A stretch of DNA of 64,000 bases, taken from Belnapia rosea (GTDB taxonomy: Bacteria > Pseudomonadota > Alphaproteobacteria > Acetobacterales > Acetobacteraceae). The notes under the pieces were generated by a model that was not told the origin of the DNA, ran no database searches, and saw nothing but the letters and a program-made list of their open reading frames with translations. The translations under genes and the position numbers were made by a program. Where the stretch lies: positions 124,001-188,000 of the forward strand of contig NZ_FMZX01000002.1 of assembly GCF_900101615.1 (NCBI RefSeq), in the 5' to 3' direction. Of this stretch, positions 18,472 through 28,579 are shown in pieces; positions within the stretch are counted from its first letter, which is position 1, and the number at the start of each line of letters is the position of its first letter.

Positions 18472-18789
18472 TCAGCGTTTTTCCTTCAACCGCCCATCAT
18501 GCTCGGGATCCTTCACCCGGCCCTGGCCACCATGCTCGACATCCTGGCGGCCATCCGTGGTGTGCTTCGAGATCCCCTGGTCACGGTTCTCCTTGAGGCG
18601 CCCATCATGCTCGGGGTCCTTCACCTGACCGCGCTGACCGGTCTTGTCGGCATGCTGCCCGCCGCGCTGGCCGGACTCGCTGCCCCGGTTCTCCTTCAGG
18701 CGGCGGTCCGTCTCGGGGTGCTTCACATCGCCCTGGCCGTGATCGCCCTGGCGGCCATCCTGCTTCGTTGCCAAGTCATGTGCTCCCAT
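18472..18789 (-). CDS. Hydrophilic repeat protein (stress-type, disordered)
   Basis: A 105-residue protein built almost only of D, E, K, R, H, G, N and Q, with three copies of a motif VKDPEHDGRLKENR (the first copy reads VKHPETDRRLKENR), spaced 34-36 residues apart. It should be intrinsically disordered, like hydrophilins. The plus strand is also open over the same codons and would give a hydrophobic protein, but the second and third copies differ by five synonymous and one amino-acid change on the minus strand, while the same changes are all amino-acid changing on the plus strand, so the minus strand is the coding one. The ATG at 18789 has a poor ribosome-binding site. Upstream lies TGAAC-N16-TGTT, a two-mismatch EcfG-like site. 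Confidence 0.7.
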   Translation of the reverse strand: MGAHDLATKQDGRQGDHGQGDVKHPETDRRLKENRGSESGQRGGQHADKTGQRGQVKDPEHDGRLKENRDQGISKHTTDGRQDVEHGGQGRVKDPEHDGRLKEKR

Positions 18790-18875
18790 CCGTGCGTGGA
18801 GCCCTGACAACAGCCCTAGGGACGGACTGTTCAAAGCGGGCACAAAAACTTCAAACCCTTGCGATACGATCGTTG

Positions 18876-20039
18876 CTACCCCAGCTTGGCCGGGATCGCG
18901 GCGATCGCCGGCAACTCCACATTGGCGAAGGCGAGGCGGAGATGGCGCTCCTGGCCCGGACCAAAGAAGGGGCCGGGCAGGCCGAGCAGGCCGCGCTCCG
19001 TGGCCAGAGCCTCGGCGGCGGCCATGGCCTCCGGCCCATCCTGCGGCACGCGAAGATAGGCGAAATAGGCACCAAGCGCGTCGAGCCGCCAGCCGGGCAG
19101 CTGCGCCGCCACCTGCCGGAAGGCGGCGCCACGCTCAGCCATGATGGCGCGGTTGCCGGCACGCCAGTCGCGCAGCGCCGGCACCGCCCAGGCCAGTGCC
19201 GCCTGCGCCGCGCGTGGCGCGCAGATCTGCTGCGTGTCGAGCGCCTTCAGCAGCGCCTCGCGGAAGCGGGGCCCGCAGGCGATGGCGCCGACACGGTGTC
19301 CCGGTACGCAATAGGCCTTGGAGAAGCTGTAGAGATGCACCAGCCCGTCGCGCCAGGACGGGTCCTGGAACAGCGCGTGCGGTGGGGAGGATTCGGCGGG
19401 CAGGAAGTCCCGGTAGGTCTCGTCGAGCACCAGCCAGGCGCCATGGTGACGACAGAGCGCGGCGGCCTCGGCGATCAGCGCCGCCGGATAGACCGCGCCG
19501 GTCGGGTTGTTCGGCGTGACGAGCACCAGGACGCGCCCGCCCGCGCGCAGCGCCGCCTCGATGCCTGCGGCGGTGGGCACGAAGCCATCCTCGGCCCGGC
19601 AGGGCAGGGGGATGGCGGGGATGCCGGCCATCTCCAACGCCATGCGGTGGTTGAAGTACCACGGCACCGGCAGGATCACCGGCCCGCCGAGCACTGCCAT
19701 GGTCATGGCGAAGGCGAGGTTGCAGCCGGCGGTGATGGCGATGTCGGCGGCGGTGAAGGGCGCGCCGTAGAAGCCGGCCATGTCTTCGGCCAGCGCCTCG
19801 CGCAGCGGCAGGTCGCCATCGATCGGGCCGTAGCCGGAGGTGGCGCGGTCACCGGCCAGGGCGGCCAGGCGCTCCAGCAGCGCCGGATGGGGCGGATAGC
19901 CCGGCACCGCCTGGGTCAGGTCGATCAGCGGGCCGGCCGCTCCTGCGTAGCGCCCTGCCCAGCCGCGGACGGTGGGGATGGCCGGGGCGGAGGTGGCCTG
20001 GATGCGGGGAGAAAGGGCCAGGGGGGCGGGTGTGCTCAT
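18876..20039 (-). CDS. Class I/II pyridoxal-phosphate aminotransferase
   Basis: A 387-residue fold-type I aminotransferase. The substrate-binding segment TPNNPTGAVYP and the PLP-lysine motif SFSKAYCVPGHRVG are clear, as is LVLDETYRDF with the cofactor-contacting Asp and Tyr. It resembles the aspartate/aromatic aminotransferase group, but the true substrate cannot be told. Its ATG overlaps the stop of the upstream CoA-transferase (ATGA), so the two are one operon and may act in the same amino- or keto-acid pathway. Confidence 0.88.
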   Translation of the reverse strand: MSTPAPLALSPRIQATSAPAIPTVRGWAGRYAGAAGPLIDLTQAVPGYPPHPALLERLAALAGDRATSGYGPIDGDLPLREALAEDMAGFYGAPFTAADIAITAGCNLAFAMTMAVLGGPVILPVPWYFNHRMALEMAGIPAIPLPCRAEDGFVPTAAGIEAALRAGGRVLVLVTPNNPTGAVYPAALIAEAAALCRHHGAWLVLDETYRDFLPAESSPPHALFQDPSWRDGLVHLYSFSKAYCVPGHRVGAIACGPRFREALLKALDTQQICAPRAAQAALAWAVPALRDWRAGNRAIMAERGAAFRQVAAQLPGWRLDALGAYFAYLRVPQDGPEAMAAAEALATERGLLGLPGPFFGPGQERHLRLAFANVELPAIAAIPAKLG

Positions 20040-21247
20040 GCCTGGCGGATGACCTTGCGGGTGCGCATGTCGGCGATCTCGTCCGGGGTGAAGCCGAGCT
20101 CGCCCAGCACCTCGGCGGTGTGCTCGCCGAGGCGTGGCGCGAGGCGGCGGATATTGGCGGGAGTCCTGCTGAATTTCGTCGGCGGCTTGGCCATGCGGAT
20201 GCGTCCCTCGCTCGGGTGGTCGTGCATCTCGAACATGCCGACCGCCTTCAGGTGAGGGTGCTCCGTCACCTCCTCGACGCGGGTGAAGCCGGTGGCGGGG
20301 ATGTCATGCTCCTCGCACAGCGCCAGCCATTCGGCCGTGGTCTTGCCCTGCGCGATCTCCGCCATCGCCGCATAGACAGCGTCGATATTGGCGTTGCGCC
20401 TCACCGGATCCTTGACCGAGAGGGTCTCGATCAGGTCGGCCCGACCGGCCATGGTGAAGAAGGCCACCCAGTTGGCCGAGGAATAGGGCAGCAGGGTGAT
20501 GTGCCCGTCCTTCGTGGGCGCGGGCTTGCGGTGGCGCAGGCGCTTGTAGCCTGCCTCGCCCTGGCGCGGCTCGAAGCCGAGGCCGCCCAGATGCTCGACG
20601 CTGAGGAAAGCCGTCAGCGTCTCCAGCATCGGCACCTCGACAAGCTGGCCCTCACCGGTGCGCTCGCGGTGGTAGAGCGCGGCGAGGACGCCCGAGAGCA
20701 GCTGCATGCCCGTCACCTTGTCGGCGATCAGCGAGGGGACGAAGACCGGCCGGCCCTGCTCCTCGCCGACGATGTCGGCGAAACCGGAGGAGGCCTGGAT
20801 GATCTCGTCGAAGGCGGGGCGCGCGCGATATGGGCCGTCCTGGCCGAAGCCGGTGGCAACGGCGAAGACGAGGCGCGGGTTGAGCGCGTGGCACTGCTCC
20901 GGCCCGAAGCCGAGCCGGGCCATGCCGGCCGGCCGGATATTCGTCACCAGCACGTCGACGGTCGGGACCAGCCGGCGCAGCACCTCGGCGCCTTCCGATG
21001 ATTTCAGGTCGATGGCGACGCCACGCTTGTTGCGGTTGATGCCGAGGAAGACGGAGGCCATGCCGCGGTTCCGGTAGACGCCGGAGTTGCGCACGATGTC
21101 GCCGGTCGTGCTCTCGATCTTGATGATCTCGGCGCCCCAGTCGCCCAGCATCTGCGTGCAGAAGGGGCCGAGCACGACGGCGGTGAGGTCGAGGACGCGC
21201 AGGCCCTTCAGCGGGCCGGTGGCGTCGGATGGCAGCGGTTCAGGCAT
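20036..21247 (-). CDS. CaiB/BaiF-type (family III) CoA-transferase
   Basis: A 403-residue enzyme of CoA-transferase family III, which moves CoA between carboxylic acids. The family opening GLRVLDLTAVVLGPFCTQ, GAEIIKIES, and NRNKRGVAIDLKS are present, and the catalytic Asp is expected near RPAFDEIIQASSG. The start at 21247 (MPEPLPS) has GGGGGA upstream; longer in-frame sequence to 21415 is not protein-like. It is the first gene of a two-gene operon with the aminotransferase that follows. Substrates are unknown. Confidence 0.9.
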   Translation of the reverse strand: MPEPLPSDATGPLKGLRVLDLTAVVLGPFCTQMLGDWGAEIIKIESTTGDIVRNSGVYRNRGMASVFLGINRNKRGVAIDLKSSEGAEVLRRLVPTVDVLVTNIRPAGMARLGFGPEQCHALNPRLVFAVATGFGQDGPYRARPAFDEIIQASSGFADIVGEEQGRPVFVPSLIADKVTGMQLLSGVLAALYHRERTGEGQLVEVPMLETLTAFLSVEHLGGLGFEPRQGEAGYKRLRHRKPAPTKDGHITLLPYSSANWVAFFTMAGRADLIETLSVKDPVRRNANIDAVYAAMAEIAQGKTTAEWLALCEEHDIPATGFTRVEEVTEHPHLKAVGMFEMHDHPSEGRIRMAKPPTKFSRTPANIRRLAPRLGEHTAEVLGELGFTPDEIADMRTRKVIRQA

Positions 21248-21345
21248 TGGCGTTCCCCCTTGCCCGGCAGGATAGGGTGGAGGCGCCGGAATCGAAAAGG
21301 GCCGCACCCAGCGGCGCGGCCCCCTTCGTATCGCCTGACCGTGGA

Positions 21346-22767
21346 TCAGACCGAGTAGTACATCTCGAACTCGACCGGATGCGGGGTGTGCTCGAAGCGA
21401 TAGACCTCGCCCCACTTCAGCTCGATGTAGGACTCGATCTGGTCCTTGGTGAAGACATCGCCGGCCAGCAGGAACTCATGGTCGGCCTCGAGCGAGCCCA
21501 GCGCCTCGCGGAGCGAGCCGCAGACGGTCGGGATGCCCTTCAGCTCCTCCGGCGGCAGGTCGTAGAGGTCCTTGTCCATCGGGTCGCCCGGATGGATCTT
21601 GTTCTTGATGCCGTCAAGACCGGCCATCAGCATCGCGGCGAAGGCGAGGTAGGGGTTTGCGCCCGGATCGGGGAAGCGGACCTCGACGCGCTTCGCCTTC
21701 GGGCTCGTCGCGTAGGGGATGCGGCAGGAGGCGGAGCGGTTGCGGGCCGAATAGGCCAGCAGCACGGGAGCCTCGAAGCCCGGGATCAGCCGCTTGTAGC
21801 TGTTGGTCAGCGGATTGGTGAAGGCGTTCAGCGCCTTGGCGTGCTTGATGATGCCGCCGATGTAGTAGAGCGCCTCCATCGACAGGTCGGCATAGCCGTT
21901 GCCGGCGAAGAGCGGCTTGCCGTCCTTCCAGATCGACTGGTGGACATGCATGCCCGAGCCGTTGTCGCCATAGACCGGCTTCGGCATGAAGGTCGCGGTC
22001 TTGCCGTAGCTGTGGGCGACGTTGTGGATGCAGTACTTGTAGATCTGCATGAAGTCGGCCTGCTGCACCAGCGGGCCGAACTTGGTGCCGAGCTCATGCT
22101 GCGACTGGGCCACCTCGTGGTGGTGCTTCTCACCGGGGACGCCCATCTCGATCATGGTCGAGAGCATCTCGGCGCGGAGGTCCACCTCGCTATCGACCGG
22201 GTTGACCGGGAAATAGCCGCCCTTCACGCCGGGCCGATGGCCCATATTGCCTTCCGGGTAGTCCTTCATGTTCGCGCCCGGGCCCTCGATGGACTCCAGC
22301 GAGAAGTGGCCGAAATTGCCGCCCGTGCCGAACTTCACGCTGTCGAACACGAAGAACTCGGCCTCAGGGCCGAAGAACGCCGTGTCGCCCAGGCCGGTGG
22401 ACTTCAGGTAGGCCTCGGCGCGCTTCGCGGTGCTGCGCGGGTCGCGCGAGTACATCTGGCCGGTCGAGGGCTCGATGATGTCGCAGAACAGGATCAGCTG
22501 CGGCTTGGCCGAGAAGGGGTCCATGCAGGCATTCTCGGGATCCGGCATGAGGATCATGTCGGACTCGTTGATCGCCTTCCAGCCGGCGATCGAGGAGCCG
22601 TCGAACATGATGCCGTCTTCGAAGACTTCCGGCTCGACCGTGGAGACGTGCTGGGCGGTGTGCTGCCACTTGCCGCGCGGGTCCGTGAAGCGGAAGTCCA
22701 CGTACTCGACGCTATGCTCCTTGATCATCTCCATGACCTTGGAGACGGCGGCTGCCTTGTCCGTCAT
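21346..22767 (-). CDS. glnA: Glutamine synthetase type I
   Basis: A 473-residue GSI enzyme that makes glutamine from glutamate, ammonia and ATP. Visible signatures are the N-terminal [14 protein letters not shown] and FDGSSIAGW, the ATP site [16 protein letters not shown], and NRSASCRIP. The adenylylation site is present as the Tyr in [10 protein letters not shown], so activity should be switched by GlnE. AGGA lies about 10 nt before the ATG. It follows the PII gene on the same strand with a 248-bp gap, the usual glnBA order in alphaproteobacteria; the gap may contain a second promoter but I see no convincing one. Confidence 0.97.
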   Translation of the reverse strand: MTDKAAAVSKVMEMIKEHSVEYVDFRFTDPRGKWQHTAQHVSTVEPEVFEDGIMFDGSSIAGWKAINESDMILMPDPENACMDPFSAKPQLILFCDIIEPSTGQMYSRDPRSTAKRAEAYLKSTGLGDTAFFGPEAEFFVFDSVKFGTGGNFGHFSLESIEGPGANMKDYPEGNMGHRPGVKGGYFPVNPVDSEVDLRAEMLSTMIEMGVPGEKHHHEVAQSQHELGTKFGPLVQQADFMQIYKYCIHNVAHSYGKTATFMPKPVYGDNGSGMHVHQSIWKDGKPLFAGNGYADLSMEALYYIGGIIKHAKALNAFTNPLTNSYKRLIPGFEAPVLLAYSARNRSASCRIPYATSPKAKRVEVRFPDPGANPYLAFAAMLMAGLDGIKNKIHPGDPMDKDLYDLPPEELKGIPTVCGSLREALGSLEADHEFLLAGDVFTKDQIESYIELKWGEVYRFEHTPHPVEFEMYYSV

Positions 22768-23015
22768 GCGCTTCTATCCTGTATCTTTGGTCCCGAGGCC
22801 CCTTGCGGCGCCCCCACGATGCCCCCTGCCGCGGCGCGGGCCCCTGGCCCACGGCGCGACCCGGCCTGCCGACTTCCCCAACAGCTGAGGAGGCCTGCCC
22901 GCCGGGCTACCCACCGCCAGCCGCGGGTGCGACCCGGCTGCGGCTGATGCGCGGCACTGATGCACCATTCCGGCCCTTCGCGAAATCCGGAATCCTGCAT
23001 GAGTGCCGTGAATGA

Positions 23016-25000
<1,985 letters not shown>

Positions 25001-25066
25001 TCCTTCTTTTCCCTGTCTCCTCATTGGCGCAGGATGCGCCCCGATCGAAATCGGGGGGAACCATCC

Positions 25067-25852
25067 ATGCAACTGACGCTCGGCGGCCGCGTCGCGCTCA
25101 TTACCGGCGGCTCCAAGGGGCTGGGCCTTGCCATGGCGCGGGCCTTCTCCGAAGCGGGCGGCCATGTGGCGATCGTCGCCCGGGGCCAGGAGGCGCTGGC
25201 GCAGGCCGAGGCGGAGATCCGCGCCGCAGCACCGGCCGCCAAGGTCGCCGCCATCGCCGCCGACATCGCTACCGCTGAGGGCTGCAACGCTGCCTTCGCT
25301 GCCGCCGAGCAGGCGCTTGGCCAGGTCGACATCCTTGTCAACAATGCCGGCACCAGCCAGCGCGGGCCCTTCCCAAGCGTCAGTGACGAACTCTGGCAGA
25401 ACGACCTCGACCTGAAGCTCTTCGCGGCCATCCGCCTGGCGCGGCTTGCCTGGCCGGGCATGCAGGCGCGGCGCTGGGGGCGGATCATCAATGTGTTGAA
25501 CATCGGCGCCAAGGCGCCGCCGGCCGAGGGGGCACCCACCGCCGTCACCCGAGCGGCCGGCATGGCACTGACCAAGGTTCAGGCCAATGAGGGGGCGAAG
25601 CACAACATCCTGGTGAACGCGATGCTGGTCGGGATCATCGAGAGCGACCAATGGGTCCGCCGCCACGCGGCCGACAAGCGCAACATCACCTGGGAGGAAT
25701 GGAAGGAGGAGATGGGCAAACCGGTGCCCGTTGGCCGCCTCGGCAAACCGGAGGAATTCGCGGGCCTCGCCGTCTACCTCTGCAGTCAGGTGGGAGGTTA
25801 TGTGACAGGCACCGCCATCAACGTGGATGGCGGGCGCAGCCCGGTGGTCTGA
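25067..25852 (+). CDS. SDR-family protein lacking catalytic Ser-Tyr-Lys
   Basis: A 261-residue short-chain dehydrogenase fold. The NAD(P) site TGGSKGLGLAMARAF and the NNAG motif (residues 92-95) are intact. The active site is not: where the family has S-x12-Y-x3-K, this protein has Asn145, Thr158 and Arg162 in the stretch GAPTAVTRAAGMALTK. A normal hydride transfer through Tyr-Lys is therefore unlikely, and it may have a different mechanism or only bind cofactor. GGGGGGA lies 8 nt before the ATG. It is a single gene between tRNA-His and a convergent lipoprotein gene. Confidence 0.85.
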   Translation: MQLTLGGRVALITGGSKGLGLAMARAFSEAGGHVAIVARGQEALAQAEAEIRAAAPAAKVAAIAADIATAEGCNAAFAAAEQALGQVDILVNNAGTSQRGPFPSVSDELWQNDLDLKLFAAIRLARLAWPGMQARRWGRIINVLNIGAKAPPAEGAPTAVTRAAGMALTKVQANEGAKHNILVNAMLVGIIESDQWVRRHAADKRNITWEEWKEEMGKPVPVGRLGKPEEFAGLAVYLCSQVGGYVTGTAINVDGGRSPVV

Positions 25853-25871
25853 GCCGCGCCCACCGTGCGCC

Positions 25872-26228
25872 TTACCGGTTCTGCGGGTAGGCGCCGGAGG
25901 CGTTGGAGCCGGTGGTGCGGTCATAGGCCCGCTCCGCCGCGGTGCCAGGCGGGTTGCCCGGCCGGCCATCGGATTGCCGCGGATAGGCGCCGGAGGTGTT
26001 GGTGCCCGCCGCGCGGTCCAGCGTCCGCTCCGCCGCGGTGCCGCTCGGGTTGTTGCCGCGGCCATCGGCCGAGGTGCGCGGGCTGTCGGTCGCCCGGTCA
26101 TAGGCGCGCTGCAGCGCGGTGCTCGGCGGGTTGCTGGCGGTGCCGTCACGCGGGCCGCTGCTGCAGGCGGCCAGGCCGGCGAGCAGGGCGGTGGCGGCAA
26201 GGCCATTCAGCAGGCGGGAGGTCTTCAT
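25872..26228 (-). CDS. Small repeat-containing lipoprotein
   Basis: A 118-residue lipoprotein. The signal MKTSRLLNGLAATALLAGLA ends in a lipobox LAAC, so the mature protein starts at Cys22. The rest is a disordered Gly/Asn/Ser/Thr-rich chain with three to four degenerate copies of a unit of the form NPPGTAAERAYDR-TTG-SGAYP. AAGGAG lies 9-10 nt before the ATG. An EcfG-like promoter lies upstream. The family is unknown; exposed, repetitive lipoproteins of this kind are often envelope-stress proteins. Confidence 0.78.
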   Translation of the reverse strand: MKTSRLLNGLAATALLAGLAACSSGPRDGTASNPPSTALQRAYDRATDSPRTSADGRGNNPSGTAAERTLDRAAGTNTSGAYPRQSDGRPGNPPGTAAERAYDRTTGSNASGAYPQNR

Positions 26229-26262
26229 TGCAACTTGCTCCTTCAGTGTGGTCATTCCGCCT

Positions 26263-26287
26263 AAAGCGCAAAGCACCCGTGGGTTCC
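26263..26287 (-). promoter_or_regulatory. EcfG-like promoter upstream of the lipoprotein gene
   Basis: On the minus strand the sequence reads GGAAC-N16-CTTT. The general-stress sigma factor consensus in alphaproteobacteria is GGAAC-N16/17-CGTT, so the -35 element is exact and the -10 element has one mismatch. It lies about 35 bp upstream of the lipoprotein start, with room for a short leader. This is a motif match only. Confidence 0.35.
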
Positions 26288-26343
26288 GTATCGCTCTCGC
26301 TTCCGCTACAGCGCGGTGACAGCCGGCAAGGAAAGGTGACGTC

Positions 26344-27156
26344 ATGGCAGACAGCTTGCGGGTGGCGATCGGCGGGTTGGGGGCCATCGGCGGGCACCTG
26401 GCCCGGGCCCTGGATGCGGGGGTGGAGGGGCTGCGCCTCACCGCCGTCGCCGCGCGGGACCAGGACAAGGCGCGGCAGACCATCGCCGGGTTCCGCAACC
26501 CGCCAGCCCTCGTCGCCCTGGCCGATCTGGCCGAACATGCCGATGTGGTGGTCGAGGCGGCGCCGGCGGCCGTCTTTGAAACTATCGCCGAATCCGCCAT
26601 CGCCCGCGGACGCATCTTCGTCCCCAGCAGCGTCGGCGCACTGCTGCCCCGGATGCATCTGCTGGATCGTGCGCGGGAGACCGGTGCGCGCATCATCGTG
26701 CCGACCGGTGCGCTGCTCGGGCTGGATGCGGTCCGCGCGGCGGCCGAGGGCCCGGTGACGAGCGTCACCATCGAGACGCGGAAGCCCCCGCGCGGCCTCG
26801 AGGGCGCGCCCTATCTGGTCGAGAACGGGATCGAGGTGCTTGGGCTGACTGCGCCGCGCCTGGTCTTCAAAGGCAATGCCTTCGATGCCGCGCGCGGCTT
26901 TCCTGCCAATGTGAATGTGGCAGCGGCGCTGGCGCTCGCCGGCATCGGGCCGGAGCGTACCATGGTGGAGATCTGGGGCGATCCGGGCGTGACACGCAAC
27001 ACCCACACGATCCGCGTCGAAGCAGCGGCCGCGCGGCTGACCATGACGATCGAGAACGTGCCGAGCGAGGAGAATCCGCGCACCGGCAAGATCACCCCGC
27101 TTTCCATCCTGGCCTGCCTGCGCGGGCTGACCAGTACCTTGAAGGTCGGCAGCTAG
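26344..27156 (+). CDS. L-aspartate dehydrogenase (DUF108 family)
   Basis: A 270-residue NAD(P)-dependent enzyme that converts aspartate to iminoaspartate (or oxaloacetate), used for NAD biosynthesis in some bacteria. The dinucleotide site is GGLGAIGGHLAR, and the family signatures VPSSVGALLP, TRKPPRGLEGAPYL and FPANVNVAAALALAGIGPE are present. AAAGG precedes the ATG. Divergent from the lipoprotein gene, with 115 bp between starts. No nadA or nadC is nearby, so a role in aspartate degradation is equally possible. Confidence 0.9.
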   Translation: MADSLRVAIGGLGAIGGHLARALDAGVEGLRLTAVAARDQDKARQTIAGFRNPPALVALADLAEHADVVVEAAPAAVFETIAESAIARGRIFVPSSVGALLPRMHLLDRARETGARIIVPTGALLGLDAVRAAAEGPVTSVTIETRKPPRGLEGAPYLVENGIEVLGLTAPRLVFKGNAFDAARGFPANVNVAAALALAGIGPERTMVEIWGDPGVTRNTHTIRVEAAAARLTMTIENVPSEENPRTGKITPLSILACLRGLTSTLKVGS

Positions 27157-27163
27157 TGTCCTG

Positions 27164-27201
27164 CCCCTTCCGTTCGTGGGGTTTGCCCGCGAACGGAGGG
27201 G
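27164..27201. terminator. Bidirectional stem-loop terminator
   Basis: Between the convergent aspartate dehydrogenase and DMT exporter genes lies an inverted repeat, CCCCTTCCGTTCG paired with CGAACGGAGGGG, with one bulged base and a 13-nt loop. It is well placed to end transcription from both sides. There is no long U run. Confidence 0.6.
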
Positions 27202-27231
27202 ATAAACAGAGCCAGTGCGAACGGAAACGCC

Positions 27232-28104
27232 TCAGGCCCGCGCCGCCAATACCCCGCCGCCGGCGACCAGCGCGGTCGCCGCAGCGACCTGCCAGGTGAA
27301 GGCGCCCTCCCCAAGGGCAATGAGCAGCAAGGTGGAGGCGACCGGCGTCGCATAGCCGAGCGTGCCGAGCAGGCGCGGATCGCCGCGCTTCATGCCGATA
27401 TCCCAGAGGAAGAAGGCGGCACCCATCGGCCCGAGGCCGAGCAGCAGCACCGCCAGCCATTGCCGTGGCCCCGGCATTGCCGCCGACTCCCAGGCCAGGT
27501 GGGCCACGAATGTCAGCGCGGCGGAGGCGAGGCAGAAGCCGGCCACCGCCTCGGTCGGCACGCGGGCGAGGCGGCCAGCCAGGACGGAGTAGAGCGCCCA
27601 GGTGAAGGCTGCTGCGATGGCACAGGCAAAGCCGGCCAGCGCCTCCGCCGGAAATCGTGCGCCGCCGGCGAGCAGCAGGGCTGCTCCGGCCGCGCCGAGC
27701 GCCACGCCGAGCAGCCGCCGCGGCCCGAGCGGCAGGCCGCGCAGCGGTGCCGAGAGCAGCACGATCAACAGCGGCCAGGTATAGTTCAGCAGATTCGCCT
27801 CGACCGGCGGCGCCAGGGCGAGCGCGGCGAAGTACAGCGCATGGAAACCGGCGAGACCGCCCACGCCATGCAGCCAGGCCAGCGGCGGCTGACGCAACAG
27901 GGCGAGCCGTCCGCGTGCCGCAACCACAATGAGACCAAGCAACCCGCCGGCGGCGAAGCCGAGCGCGGTCAGCAGCAGCGGCGGCAATGGCAGGGCAAGA
28001 CGCGCGAGCGGCGCGAGAAAGGCCCAGAGCGCCAGGGCGGCACAGCCGGCAAGCGTATCCCTGTTCGACAAATTGAGTGGGTTCCCGAACGGCGCCACCA
28101 CCAT
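27232..28104 (-). CDS. DMT superfamily (EamA) exporter
   Basis: A 290-residue protein with ten predicted membrane helices in two EamA halves, the usual architecture and length of drug/metabolite transporters. The first half includes PPVEANLLNYTWPLLIVLLS, typical of the family. Substrates are commonly amino acids or other small metabolites; which one is not visible. The start at 28104 has a weak ribosome-binding site, and nearby GTG codons could be used instead. Its start is 33 bp from that of the divergent holin-like gene. Confidence 0.83.
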   Translation of the reverse strand: MVVAPFGNPLNLSNRDTLAGCAALALWAFLAPLARLALPLPPLLLTALGFAAGGLLGLIVVAARGRLALLRQPPLAWLHGVGGLAGFHALYFAALALAPPVEANLLNYTWPLLIVLLSAPLRGLPLGPRRLLGVALGAAGAALLLAGGARFPAEALAGFACAIAAAFTWALYSVLAGRLARVPTEAVAGFCLASAALTFVAHLAWESAAMPGPRQWLAVLLLGLGPMGAAFFLWDIGMKRGDPRLLGTLGYATPVASTLLLIALGEGAFTWQVAAATALVAGGGVLAARA

Positions 28105-28137
28105 ATGCTGTCGCGCAGCATTTGCGGAGACGCCCTG

Positions 28138-28479
28138 ATGGGATTCCTGGCCCACCTCTTGATCACCGCCTTCGCCCTCTGGGCGGCGACGCAACTCGTC
28201 GCGGGCATCTCGGTGCGAAGCTTCGGGAGCCTGTTGCTGGCGGCGCTGATCTTCGGCCTGGTGAATGCGGTGGTGCGCCCGGTGCTGGTGCTGCTGTCCT
28301 TGCCGCTGACGATCCTGACCCTCGGCCTCTTCCTGCTGGTCATCAATGCGGCGATGCTCGGCCTGACGGCGGCGCTGCTGCCGGGTTTCCGGGTGGAGGG
28401 TTTCTGGCCGGCCGTGCTCGGCTCGGTCGTCGTCTCGCTGGTGAGCTGGGCGGCGGCGCGGATCTTCACCGGGCCGTAA
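28138..28479 (+). CDS. Phage holin family 4 (YvlD-like) membrane protein
   Basis: A 113-residue protein with four membrane helices, matching the Phage_holin_4_2/YvlD family. The signature FGLVNAVVRPVLVLLSLPLT followed by ILTLGLFLLVINAAML is diagnostic. Despite the name these are chromosomal membrane proteins of unclear role, some linked to envelope stress; no phage genes are nearby. GGAGAC precedes the ATG. Its stop codon directly abuts a 100-bp inverted-repeat element. Confidence 0.88.
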   Translation: MGFLAHLLITAFALWAATQLVAGISVRSFGSLLLAALIFGLVNAVVRPVLVLLSLPLTILTLGLFLLVINAAMLGLTAALLPGFRVEGFWPAVLGSVVVSLVSWAAARIFTGP

Positions 28480-28579
28480 GGCAGCTTCCGTCCCCATTGC
28501 TCGTGGAAAGCGCTGTGCCGGACTGTTCGGCTGAGCAGTTTACTCCGACCGGATACCCCTTATCCGGTCGGAAGCTGCC
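28480..28579. repeat. 100-bp inverted-repeat element between convergent genes
   Basis: The gap between two convergent genes is exactly this element. Its ends are an 11-bp inverted repeat, GGCAGCTTCCG (28480-28490) and CGGAAGCTGCC (28569-28579). Inside its right end is a perfect 12-bp hairpin TCCGACCGGATA-cccct-TATCCGGTCGGA (28544-28572), whose 3' arm overlaps the outer right arm by four bases, so the two pairings compete. Smaller pairings (GCTC/GAGC, GCCG/CGGC) are nested within. It may be a bidirectional terminator, or a small mobile repeat. Confidence 0.7.

Noticed and set aside
18499-18807. Hydrophobic plus-strand frame over the hydrophilic repeat gene
   Set aside because: Third positions are GC-rich, but changes between the repeat copies are all amino-acid changing in this frame and nearly all synonymous on the minus strand.
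28138-28479. Phage remnant, suggested by the holin-family name
   Set aside because: YvlD-type proteins are chromosomal, and no other phage gene is nearby.
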